Positions 10,331-21,282 of a stretch of 64,000 nt of DNA are shown piece by piece. The first letter of the stretch is position 1; the number at the start of each line of letters is the position of its first letter. The notes under the pieces are model-generated. The model ran no database searches and was not told where the DNA came from. It was given only the letters and a program-made list of their open reading frames with translations. The stretch is from Dicaeum eximium. Taxonomy: Eukaryota > Chordata > Aves > Passeriformes > Dicaeidae. The stretch covers positions 1 through 64,000 of the forward strand of contig VWZP01003907.1 in assembly GCA_013396995.1 (NCBI GenBank). Reading direction: 5' to 3'. A program made the position numbers and the translations under genes.

Positions 10331-13300
10331 AGGCAGGCTCTGATGCAGCTGGGGACACAAATGACACTCAGCACAAAGTCCCTGCTGGCCCTGCAGGGGC
10401 AGATTGCCCTGAGCCGAGCCTGGATTGCCCGGAGCTGATCCCCAATGAACCCGGCTCCAGGCGATGCCCGGGGGGATTCCTGGAGTTCTGCTCTCAGCTT
10501 TCCCCAGCTGAGATGAGCACGGAGAATCAGATTGGTTTTCCTCTCCCGGTTTTCCTCTCCCTCGCGGGCGGCTGAATTTCCATCGCAAAGGAGTCGGGGT
10601 GAGTGTGCAGAGAACCCACTCAGGCTGACCACAGGGACCTGGATTTTGGGAAGGAACCCCCTGGAGAACCCCAGGGCAGTGCAAAAACCAGGCAGGGAAG
10701 GGTTGGACCCTCCACAAGGCTGCAGTGATTCCAAGGAGCTCTGGATGCTCAGGAATTGTTTGCTTTGCTTCTTTGAGCAGGTACTTTATGCACATACGTA
10801 CAAAAACACCAGATAAATTGGGACAGCGCACGCTGCCTTGGCTCTGCTTTGATCAGGGTGTAGCTCCTCCAGAGCTGCCCTGATTAAATCAGAGTGCAAA
10901 TAAATTGAAAGGGTTTCTGTCTCATTTGTGAGGCTTCTTCAGGTGTTAAGGGGAGAGAAAAAAACATCCAATGAGCCAGGAAGAGAGGATTTACCATTTC
11001 ATTGCCAAGGAAAACTCTTGCTAACACAGAGGGCAGCGATGGAGGGGCAGGAGCTGTGGGATTTCAGTGTTCAGGTAGCCAAGGGCGAGTCTGCTGAGGA
11101 GAGCACTGCAGGATCACCACCACCATCACATCAAGGACAACAAAGGCATTTTTCCCTTCCCACAGGACTCCCTTCCCAGCCCTGGGAGGAGCAGAGGTGA
11201 GGCTGCTTGGCCAGGCTGCAGTGGTGCTGCAGCTCTCTCCATCAGCACCAGCGCCTCTCCCCACGCCCTGAACATCGAAATCCCCGCGTCGTTCCTCTCA
11301 CTTCCCCACCGAGGACGAGGGATGTTCAATTCCCGGCCACAAAAAGGCTCTGCAGGGATGATTGAGTTACTGGAGTTGCTTAAAAGCTGCCTGGAACCGC
11401 TGCAAGGCCCTGAGAGGCTCGGAGGGGAGGTCAGGGGTGGAGTTCATCACCTCCCTCACAGAATTAATCAAGGGCACAAAATCAGAACACGTTTGCTATT
11501 GAACACGAGTCAATGCCCGCTGGAAAGCACCGTGGTGTGGTCCCGATTTAGAATTCCCAGAGGGGAGTGAGAAAGGCTTGGGGAAAGTCCAAGGAAGGAG
11601 AGCAAATCCCTTTGTTTCTAGGGAAAAAGGATTGGCTCAGAAAAGCTGCAGAGAGAGGAATTTCTGTCAGGTCTCCCTGCGATTTTAACCTTCCGTGAGG
11701 TTATTAAAGGTTTTAAACCCAGCAGGGGGAGTTGGGAAAGGGGAAAATAAATGCCAGGAGGGTGAATCAGGCAGGAGCATCCTTGCAGACCTTTTGGGAC
11801 AGCTCAGCCAGGGCTCTGCCTGGGTTGGTGCTCCTGGGAGCTCCAGCAGGGCAGGATGGACACCCTGGAACCTTCTGCTGGAATCTGAGGGGGGTGACAG
11901 GAGACTTTTCCTTCTCTCCCTCTTCCCACGTGGCTGGCCATGCCTAGACCCAGGTCCAGAGGGGGCTTTGCAGGCTCAGCCTGGCTCCTGTCCCTGTCCC
12001 AGCCCTTCCAGGAGTGCCACCCAGCCTGGTCCCTTCCCAGCCCCTAAAACACCGAGCAGCAGCTCAGCTGGGCCACCCAGACTGGCAAAAATTATTTTTT
12101 TCCTGCCTTGGTCAGTGTCCAGAAAACGTTGAAGCATCAGAGGGATGTATAAAACAACATATAAACAATTTCATTTCACTCCCTGCTGGCTCTTTCCCCC
12201 AGTTCTGACCCTGATTTGTTTGTGCCAGTCTGGGATGGACAAACAAACCCAAATCTCTGTTGGCTGCTGGGAAACACAGGCAGAGCCTCAGCACCGAGAT
12301 AAGCAGAGATTTCCCTGCAAGAGGCAGCAGACCTTCAGAGGATGTTGCCTCTGGGGAAATTTGTTCAGCAAGGGGCTTTATTTTTAATGTGAAACGGAGG
12401 AACAAAACATGGAATTGAAGCTTTTTGGTGAACCTTGCACAGGGCCCACAGCCCAGCTCGCTCTTTTTGCAGCCTGCTATTATTCATGCCCCAGATTTGC
12501 TTTTTCTCAATGGGTTTCCCGAGATAAAAATTTGCATTCTGAAAGAAAAAAAAAAAAAAGATAAAACAGGTATATTTCTGCTTTGTAACCAACCAGGCTC
12601 CCTCAGAAGTCTCTTTGTTAAAATGAGCAGCACATTTCAGATGTGCTGCTGAATTTTCTGATTCCCAAAGCTGCTTGTCAAAATTATCAAGGCAATGGTA
12701 GCAGGTCCAGTTGCAGTAATTTGATTATTAGACAAAGCATGCAGAAATCTCCTTGTTTCCTTCCCCTCCTTGTTCCTGAATCTTTCACTGCTGCCTCTGG
12801 TGAACTTTTGCTGAGGTTCAGGGCTCTGAGCAGAGCAGCAGAAGCTGTTCAAGTTTCCTTCAGCAGCAGACTGATTCCAGAAAAGCAAAGGCAGGAAAAA
12901 CGTGAGGAAAAGCTGTCTTTGAAATGAGGCCACGTCTTGATTGCACCCAGTGGCTGAAAGGGGAAGAAACTTGGACAAAAACTCCATCTGGGAGCTGTTC
13001 AGTCTGGATTTCCAGGCAGGCTTGCACGTTGCTCGAATTTCTTTTCTTCCTGCCTCGACCCCAGCACACAAAACTTGGCAGATCTGTTTGGGAGATCAGT
13101 GTGGGACGGAGCCTGGAGCTTGGAAAGCTCCTGAATGAAACAAAGAAGTTAAAGCAGCAGCAGCAGTGAGGAAATGGCCAGGCTCTTACCCAGGGCTCTT
13201 TCAGCAGAGGGGGATCAGAGCTCCCCAAGCACCTCCCAGGAATATCGGGGAGGGCTCTGGGTTTGTTTTCCCTGCAGGGAATTTTTGGCAGTCCCACATT

Positions 13301-13933
13301 TGGTGGCCCTGGGTGGTATCAGGGTGCTGATTGCTGGTGCCAGGGCTGAGCACAAACATTCTGCTGAGCACCAGGAGAAATGGAAATCCAGGGAATGTGT
13401 TTACCAGACACACAGCCCCGGAGATGCTGCTGCTCCCGTTGCCATGGTTACTACACTTGTCTGACAATATTGGGAGGAAAATGTTCACATCGATTTCTCC
13501 CCCCTCCCCTTGTTTTCCCTCTGAAATAAAAGATGATACCTGGGAATTCAATTAATCCCTGGGCTGGCTGCGGTTGTGTTTCCAGCACAGCACCAGGGAT
13601 GGGTTTTTCCCCTTTGGACTTCATCAAATTCCCTTTTTGCCATGCTTCTCTCCCCTTAACCCTTTGCCTGCCGTGCTTTCCAGAAGGAGGGGAAGAAGGA
13701 TTATCGAGGGATTGATTCTTTTGTACTGGAATGTTTATATTTAATAAATATGATTTATTTAAGGGCAAAATTTCCGAGCAGTGTTGTTTCATTGGTGCTC
13801 AGGGGAGGGTGGGATGCTCTCACTTCACTTTGTGACTCCCATTCAAACCAAGCCAGCTGGGAATCAATTCAGAGAACAGCATTAAACTGAATTTCCCATG
13901 CTGCGAGGGCAAATCTAACCACAGGAAATGTGA
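10331..13933. other. Unique sequence, no gene recognised
   Basis: GC-moderate sequence with short frames only. An A tract lies near 12545. The part from 12,620 to 12,760 is more AT-rich. A TAATAAATATGATTTATTTAAG stretch lies near 13742 beside ordinary sequence. No repeat family or RNA gene could be identified. Confidence 0.3.
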
Positions 13934-13986
13934 TTTAGGGTTAGGTTTGGGTGAGGGTTTGGTTTGGGGTTTAGGGTTGGGGTTGC
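13934..13986 (+). repeat. Degenerate telomere-like G/T-rich patch
   Basis: About 50 bases of TTAGGG-related words, including TTTAGGGTTAGG at the left and TTTAGGGTTGGGG at the right, with GTGAGGGTTTGG between them. Only two or three exact TTAGGG words remain. It is either a decayed interstitial telomeric sequence or an independent G/T minisatellite seed. Confidence 0.5.
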
Positions 13987-14149
13987 CCCTTCTGACCTGG
14001 CTAATGTAACCCTCACTCAGGTCTCTGATGGCCCAAATGAGGAGTGTCCCACTTCTAGAGCCACTTTTCCATTCCCTGAGCGCACCTGATGCTGTTTGGA
14101 GCAGCCTCAGGACTGATTTAAGCCAGGCTGGTACAAAACTCCTCAGGAG

Positions 14150-14305
14150 TGAGGCACTGGAGCCTGCAGGAAAGGTGGAGAGGGATTTTCACAAGGGGGG
14201 ATGGCCTCAAAGTGCAGGGAGGAGGTTTAGAGGGGATATTAGGAAAAAACCCTTCCCTTGAGGGGCGGAGAGGGGAAGGGTGGTGCTGCTCTGGCACAGA
14301 GGGGA
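14150..14305 (+). mobile_element. CR1 LINE 3'-region fragment
   Basis: The order of blocks matches avian CR1 3' sequence: CAGGAAAGGTGGAGAGGGA, TTTTCACAAGGGGGGATGGC, CTCAAAGTGCAGGGAGGAGG, TTTAGAGGGGATATTAGG, then AACCCTTCCCTTGAGG. The terminal part and tail are missing or diverged. It is a non-functional fragment. Confidence 0.8.
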
Positions 14306-15475
14306 AAGAATCCAAGAGGGAGCTCAGTTCCTCCACTTGGCAATTAAAATCAATCTTTCCTTATTGGAATCTGAGAATCCTAAAAGCTTCCAGCACTGGG
14401 CAGTGAGGAAGGAAAGCTGCTGAGTGCCAAAGGTTCTCAGGCCACCCCATCAGCAGCCCCCCTGGAAAACTCCAAAATCACATTTGTACTTCCCTGATCC
14501 TCTCCCTGCATCGGGGGTTTTGTCTCAGCCCTGAAATGGGGCTGAGGGATATTAAAAAGCCTCAGAGCTGAGGATGGGGTTGCTTAGCAATTCCTGGGAA
14601 TCACTGCAAAGCTCAGATGAGTGTAATGTTCCTGTCACAAACTGGCACAGAACTTCTGAGCATCACTTCATTGTTCCATTTAAACCTTCAACATTTGCAC
14701 ACAAAAATCACAAACATCCCAGGCTTTTTTCTTTTTTCCTTCCCCTTGTTTTTTGTCCTTTAACGCTTTCTGTCCCTCAGTTTATTCCTCCCACGCTGAA
14801 GAACTGAGGCAGCACCACAAGATTCCAAACACATCCGTGTGGTTTTTACCTTTGCTGGCTGCTGCAGCAAATTAAAATCACCTGCTGGTGATAATCCCCC
14901 TGCCTGGAGGCTTAATGATGCCGTGAACTCTGCGAGGGGAGTTTTTGGCGTTTGATCCAATTACTGGAGCTAAAGATGACTCAGGGAGGAGAGAGGGACC
15001 CTGCCAGGGTTCTGTGTCATTAGATGGTCACGCACAGGAGATGAGCCTTTGAACGGGATGTATCACAGACCTCTGCTGCAAAATATGATTTAGGCAGACA
15101 AGAATAAAGGCTGGGGGGAAGAATTTCTCATCCCTCCGCCCACCAATGGGGAAATGAGGTGCAGTGATGCACGAGGGCCTTTAAAAGCCGAGCTCAGCCG
15201 GGGGACTCTGGGATGGCTGATTCTGATCCTGCCTCAGCGCCTCCTGCTCTTTCTCTCTGCTTTTAATTTACATTGCACAATTTAACCGTTATTGCAGCCC
15301 CTTCGGGCTATTTATTCTCGGAGAATAAAAGCTGAATGGGAGCAACATGTGCAGGAGCTGCAGCAGCTCGTGAACACTCCCTGCTGCTGCCTGGCAGGGC
15401 TGGGGCTGCTCTGCTGGCACCCAAAGAGGTGACAATGAGCAGAGCAGGGTGCCCAGGGGAGCTGGAGCTGTCTCA
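14306..15475. other. Unique sequence; block that may be regulatory at 15060-15330
   Basis: From 15060 to 15330 the sequence is non-repetitive. It carries CCAATGGGG near 15145, a CCTTTAAAAGCC near 15178 and a perfect 19-base palindrome at 15311-15329. The CCAAT and TTTAAAA words at about 35 bases spacing could suggest a promoter, but no transcript or coding exon follows. The rest shows nothing recognisable. Confidence 0.25.
15311..15329. promoter_or_regulatory. Perfect 9-bp-arm palindrome
   Basis: TTTATTCTC, one G, then GAGAATAAA: perfect inverted arms around a single base, inside an otherwise non-repetitive block. A dimeric DNA-binding protein could use such a site. The spacing does not fit a standard heat-shock or STAT element. 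The call is structural only. Confidence 0.35.
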
Positions 15476-15534
15476 GCCCTGGGGTGTCCCAGCCCTGGGG
15501 GTGTCCCAGCCCTGGGGTGTCCCAGCCAGGTTGC
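15476..15534 (+). repeat. Short tandem repeat, 20-21 bp, 3 copies
   Basis: CAGCCCTGGGGTGTCC is repeated three times, the middle copy carrying one extra G. The final CAGCCAGG belongs to a decayed fourth unit. Confidence 0.8.
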
Positions 15535-15573
15535 AACAGATGCTGCAGGTGATGGGAGGTGCCAAGGTTGGGG

Positions 15574-15616
15574 TGAGATGAGCTTTGAGGCCCCTCCCAA
15601 CCTAAGCCATTCCATC
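15574..15616 (+). mobile_element. CR1 LINE 3'-terminal remnant
   Basis: GATGAGCTTTGAGGCCCCTC followed by CCAACCTAAGCCATTCCAT matches the last 40 or so bases of many avian CR1 copies, which use 'gatctttgaggtcccttccaac' type sequence just before the tail. Only this short remnant is clear. Confidence 0.6.
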
Positions 15617-16503
15617 GGGTCAAAAAGCTGTTTGTGATTTCCCCTTCCAAGATATCTGAGAAGAATTAATGTGAAAAGCCCCGTGTTTGCCCTCTCCCCG
15701 TGATATTTAGGCAAGTAACGCTTCCTGAAGCAGAGGGAAAGGTGTCTGGCTGGGATGTGCTGAGCAGAGGGGTGCCAGGGGCTCTGCCTGCTCCAGCTGC
15801 TCTCCATCCCGGCCACACTTCATGGCAAACTGCACAGCCCCACCTATTTCTTGTAAATGTCGGGATTTTACGGCCCTGAGAGGTGAAACAGTGACGTTAA
15901 TTGATTTGGAGAGCTGCCCACGGAGTGCACTAATAAAGGTGGTGAGCAGCCCGTGGGGCTGGTGAGTGAATCCTGAGAAGAATAAGGAAAATGAAACCTT
16001 AATTCCTCTGACATCAGCCAGCCCTCCTGCACCCAGCCCAAACACATCCCTAGAAACCAGAGCTCTGCATCCCTCAGCAGGTTCATTCCAGGAGAGATTT
16101 CTAGGAGGTGGAATTTCTGCACAAGTCTTCTTTTCCCCCAAAAACAACAGATGCAAGCCAAGAACACGGAGGGGGATGAAAAGATCTGTTCTGATGAGCA
16201 GGCCTGGGAGAATTCAGAGCGAGCTCTGGGTGGGATCTCCTGGCTCACGTGCTCAGGGCAGAGCATCACTCGTGCCTGGGTGGATCCCACATCCCACAGG
16301 ACCCTTTGCCTGGTGCTTCCCACCAGATTTGTCTTTTCCTCTCAGACTGAGCAGGCCCAGCAGTGTCTGTGCTGTCCCCAGGGCTGGCTGGAAGCTCTGG
16401 GATGTGCAAGGGGACAAAGCAAAGCTGATTCTGCACAGATCCAGCACCTCTGGGGACAGGGACAGTGGGGTGCCAGTGCCCCTGGCAGTGGGGTGACACC
16501 CCC
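15617..16503. other. Unique sequence, no gene recognised
   Basis: Ordinary sequence with overlapping short open frames on both strands and no domain signature. Confidence 0.3.
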
Positions 16504-16984
16504 GTCAGGAAAATTAATCCACAAACATCAGAGGTTTATGTCCAAAAAGGAGACAGAGGAGTCCCTTTTACTTTATTCCAATAAAGGGAGAGGCCATGGG
16601 GCATTCACCTGGGGTCTCTCAAATTTTTGGAGGGTGCAGCCTCCTTTTTATCCCCATTTCCTCCTTTTTATCCCAATTTCCTCCTTTTTATCCCAATTTC
16701 CCAGCCACATTTCCCTTCTCTCTTTCCCCGTTGGCTGAGGTACTGGAGAGGTTCAGACTTCCTGGAACGCCTGATCCCCTCTAATGCATAACCCCACTTT
16801 TTGATTTTTAATTCTCATGGAATTTTTAGAGTTTTCCCCCATTGTTCCTTTCATCTCCCAACATCCAATTTCATTTATCAGCAAAACCTACAGTTTGTTT
16901 GTAAAGGCAAATATCTTTATTTCCATTCATCAATCAGTGGAATGTTTTCTCTCTCAGTGCTGGTTCTGTCTCCCAGCAGCCCCA
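16504..16984 (-). mobile_element. LTR-like interspersed repeat, copy 2 (longest copy)
   Basis: This 481-base copy carries all parts of the element. Read on the minus strand it runs from a GGGGCTGCTGGGAG end, through a conserved AATTCCATGAGAATTAAAAATC block, three TATA-like 20-base repeats and an AATAAAG (TTTATTCC on plus near 16573), to the TTTTCCTGAC end. A TATA-like motif followed by a polyadenylation signal and a short R/U5-like tail is the layout of a retroviral long terminal repeat. No gag, pol or env remnant adjoins it, so it would be a solo LTR. Non-autonomous elements of other kinds remain possible. Confidence 0.7.
16641..16700 (-). promoter_or_regulatory. Triplicated TATA-like 20-mer inside LTR copy 2
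   Basis: Three adjacent 20-base units read on the minus strand as GAAATTGGGATAAAAAGGAG, one with GGGGAT in place of TGGGAT. The GGATAAAAAGG core resembles a TATA box. The sister copy at 55057-55137 has four units, so the number of candidate TATA boxes varies between copies. Confidence 0.65.
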
Positions 16985-19900
16985 GTTTGTTTGTAAGGAC
17001 AGTCTGTCATTCCTCTCGCCCCCATGGCCCAGCCAGGAGGGGAGGGGGTCCCTGTGATGGCCAGCACAGCTCCAGGAGACCTTTGCCACCCTTCCCACAG
17101 GCCAGGCTGTGCAGAGCAGCTCCTCAGCTCCTTGGGCAGCTGCTGGGCTCCACAATGGATTTATTCCCCCTCAGCAGCTCTGGGGAGGCTCCCAGGGAAG
17201 CCCTGGGCTGGCAGGGGAGGCTGCTGGCCCCCGTGACAAGTGACATGATGGAGAAAATTGCCACGTCAGCCCTGATTAGGGACAGCTCTTCCCTCCCTGC
17301 CCGAGAGGGGCCGGCCTGAGCCTGAGAAGGTCCTGGGAGCTGGGAATCACCTGGAGCTGCTGGCCCTGCCTGGGTGTGGATGTTTGGGAGGACACCCAGG
17401 GGAGATTTTGGAGCACATTTTGTGCTTGACCTGCTCCTCACCCCTCCCTTGGGAACAACGTGCTCCTTTCTGAGCCAGGGTGCCTCGATAGCTTTGGCTG
17501 CTTCCTGGGGATGAGATCACCGAGGGAACTCAGGAAAACAATTCCTTCTCCCCCTAATTACAAACTCTCAGCACCTCTCACTCTCTCTAGGTCTATTCAA
17601 AACCCTTTGCTGGCTCTTGCACAGCCCCTTCAAAGGTTTTAGAGACACAAGGCTGGGCTTAGCCAGCTCCAGCTGCAGCCTCTGCCACTCCTTTGGGTGG
17701 CTCTGAGGGCATCATCTCCCTGTTCATCAGCCCCAGAGCACCCCCTGCTACCCCCTTGGATTAATACCCGATGTCTCCAGTGCTCTTTCCCCTATTAGAC
17801 ACGAAGAACTTTGGAAAAAGTTCCAAATACCACCCCAGGAAGTCTTTTTATAACAATAAATTCCCATCCCACCTGACAGGGACCATAGGCAGCTGCCACC
17901 CTGATTACTCACAGCAGAGAAATCTCCTTTGACAGTTTTGGTTTCCTTATTTCCTCACATTAATTGTGTCCCTGGGAGCCTGGAGCAAGGTTCTGTCCTA
18001 AGGAAAAGGAAGATCTGGCAGCTGAAGTGTGACCAGTCCTGCCTGGGCTGTGTGCTTGAACATCCAGGTTGTTCCTCCACCTCCAGGGAAGTGAGGGAAT
18101 ATTCCTGCTCACAAATTTCCTTGGAAATGCCCATTGTTCTCCCAGATTATTTTAACTCCATTAGTTTATCACAGCCTTTTAATAGTAGTGTTTGGCAGAG
18201 CTGGTGGAGAACCTCACCAGGGTCAAAAGAGAAGGAAAGAAACATTCCCCAAATTTTCTCTTTAGCCCAGTTTTCTCCATTCCCAGAGCCCACTCACCCT
18301 GTAAATAAATTCATCAGAAACCAGGGCTTGGCTCCTGTGACAGATGAAACCATCAGGATTCTGGTGGAGAGCTCATCCCAATCCCTCCTCCCACCTGAGC
18401 AGCTCCCACGTGTTTGGCTCCCTCCTGCCAGGGTTTGTTTGCCACCAGCCCTGACAGGGCATTGGAGCTGCAATTGGAACTTTAAAGGAAGCAGCAGTCC
18501 CGGTAAAGACAGGGAAAAGGGGCAGAGGAGGAGGGCTGGGATGGTTTCCAGGCAGGCAGGAGCGTGCAGGGATCCCTGAGGATCTGCTCCGGACCCTGAT
18601 GTTCCCCTGATGCTCCTCAGGACCACAAAGGCTGCACACAAAGAGAACCTGAGCAGCTGGAAAATGTTTCTGTTCTCAAATCCCAGCTGCCACGGAGATC
18701 CCTGGGTTTGCCTTCCCTCCCTGCCCTTTGGATCTCCCTCTTTGAATTTGTGCCACGGAACCCTGCAGGAAAGAGCAACAATTCCCTAATTCCTGTGGCA
18801 GGGGAAAGGAATAATCCCCATCCCAAACCAACCAGATTTAAAAGGATCTTTGGTGTCTGGAAGTGACAATAACAGCCCTCACCAGCGGCCAAGGAAGGCT
18901 CCTCCAGGAAGGGCAGCAGCAGCCTGAACGTTGGATTTTTGTGGGGAAAACAGGACTTGAAAAGCACAGACTGCCCAGGGAAGAGGAGTATTTGCATGGA
19001 GATTTTCCTTCTGGCTGAGATCACATCTCCCTGCCCGGGAAATAAAGCCAGGGGAGATTTTTGCATGCTCTGCATGGACGAGGTAATGGGAGATTTTGTG
19101 CTCTAAGTGGAGATAGCAGAGTCACACTGGGCAGGTGAGAAATTGCCTCTCCTGCAGCCACTATCACCGTTCTGAAAGGGGAGGGGGGGTTGGACACAGA
19201 AATTATCTCCAGAAAAATAAAGCAGCTTTTAAAATAGCGGGCCTGGAGGAATAGGAAACTCGTCTGTAGGAGCAGTGCAATACAAGAGGAAATCCAGATT
19301 AATATTTAGCAGAAGCAACAAACTCTCAGCACCACATTTCCCCCCAGAACATTCTTTTCTCCACTTTATTGTTCTTTTCCTTTAGCTCAGCTTGAACACT
19401 TTGGAAACAACTCAGGTGATTCTTTGCAGACTGAAGCAGTGATAAGAGTTGTTTTGGTGCTTAAATTATTTCATGTACAGCTGAAGGAGCAGATTGCCCT
19501 GTTGGGGCAGGTGCAGCTCCAAAATCCTTCCAGGTAATTGGGATTTTTTTTTTTTTTTGAAGGAGCCATTATGGAATTTCTCATTCACATCCCATCATTT
19601 GTGAGGTTTCACCTCTTCTCTCTGTTCCAAGGTTGGGGTGGTTTTTTTTTAATGGGCTTTTAGGCACTTCGGAATTTTTGGTTTGGATTTCAATATGGTT
19701 TTAATTAAAGTAAAGATGTTAATGGCACACACAACGTTCATGAAAGCAACAGCAATACTCCCCCAGTGGCTCACTTAAAGAGAGCACATCAGGTTGTGCT
19801 GAAATATGCTGGATGTGGTGTTTTCCCATTTTATCTCCTCACAACCTTGGAATAGACTGGGACTGAATTGAAATTCCAAACAAAAATCTTGAAATGGTTA

Positions 19901-21216
19901 AAAACCCACAAAATTTAACTTTTCCCCCTTCCCCTGGCTGGCAAAGCCCCTTATCTGGGAGGAAACCAGGCCAATAATTGGGAATTCAGCATCACCGTGT
20001 GACTGCTCAGTGCTCCATAAACATGGAAGGGAAATCCAAGGGAAGTGGGATCAATATTCCAACACCTGTTGGCATTTGGGGCTGCCCAGGTTCATTCTCT
20101 CTCTGCAGTCACTCTGAATTCTCCTCTCCTTGCAGGCCCCCACCCTGCTGGCATCGATAACAAATTAAAATATTCCTGTGTACCAAGCAGCTCTTAATAA
20201 TTACGTCAAACCCTTAATTTGCTGCGACTCAATTACTGCAGCGGCTCATTGACATTGTTAAGGTTAATAACTGCGGGATTCAGGGGACAGGACGCGTTAC
20301 AAACCACACTGATTGTGGCAAACCAGGGGAACAATGAGCAAAGTGTTATTTAGCAACAACTTTCCCACCAGGCAAACCCCCTGGGAGAGCTGCAGAGGTC
20401 CCGTGGGTGCTGCTCTGGGGGGGTTCTGCTGGGAAATTCCAGCACTTTGGGCTGGGAGGGTCTTTCCTAAATCCTGGGGGGTTTCTCCTTGTGCTGGGAG
20501 AGGCAAGTTTTGGATCCAGTACAGGCAGTGCTGGTGGGCTGGTAAAAAAATATCAAAATTTCTCTCCCCAATGGTCTGCCTGGACTACAACAATCTCCTC
20601 GAGGGAAAAACTCCTCGGAATGTTGCCCCAGCAGGGGTTTGACCCTTTGTTCTGAGCATGGCCCTAAAAATTTCAGCTTTTCCTCCTTCAGAGCTGGAGC
20701 CAGGGCAGGACCACTCCTCTCCTGTCTTATCACCACCGAGCAAAGGAGGGATGGTTTAATGTATGTGCTGAAGTGACTCCCCAAATGAATCTTAATCACA
20801 TGGGCTAATGAGAGGCTGTGTTTGTTAATCAGATGTGAATAGCAGGCTGATTTCTCTATTTAGATAAACGTCTGCTGCAAAACCTCTTGGCAGATGGGCC
20901 AATGTTTGCTCCCCCCCAGCCTAAGTGGGCATTTTAGCAGGTTGCAAACATAATTTCATAGCTAATTAGGGACAAATGAAAGCAGCAATTCTGGTGTCCA
21001 CCACAGGGCCCAGATGCTGGGAGGCAGGGAAGTGTTGAGTGTTGGAATCTGCGTTTGGAATTCCTGGATCCCCCTTGGGGTCCTTGTCACAAACCGGGCT
21101 CAGCTGATGCACAGCACTGCTCAGAACTCTCTCCCCCACAGAATGAATCAGGGTGGGATTTACTTGCAGGCTTTACAGGCTGATAAAAACCAAGTTTAAT
21201 TCTTGGGGATGCCCCG
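16985..21216. other. Unique sequence; AT-rich block at 20155-20290
   Basis: Mostly ordinary sequence. A T tract of about 16 bases lies near 19542. Positions 20155-20290 are AT-rich and non-repetitive with TTAATAATTACGTCAAACCC near 20194 and repeated TTAAT cores, and may be regulatory. Open frames such as 17929-18579 on the plus strand have no recognisable motif. Confidence 0.3.
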
Positions 21217-21282
21217 TGCAGGGCCAGGAGTTGGACTGGGGTGTTCCTGGTGGGTCTCTTCCAACTGTGATCCCATGGTTCT
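21217..21282 (+). mobile_element. CR1 LINE 3'-terminal remnant
   Basis: GTGCAGGGCCAGGAGTTGGA, then GGTGGGTCTCTTCCAACTGT, then GATCCCATGGTTCT. This is the standard end of an avian CR1 copy with a decayed ATTCTATG-type tail. It is followed by AAATAAAACTAAAAC. Confidence 0.75.

Noticed and set aside
13934..13986. True interstitial telomere repeat
   Set aside because: Only two or three exact TTAGGG words in a G/T-rich patch. Listed as telomere-like only.
16504..17319. Complete endogenous retrovirus next to LTR copy 2
   Set aside because: No gag, pol or env reading frame or primer-binding site was recognised on either side. The nearest other long copy is 38 kb away in the opposite orientation.
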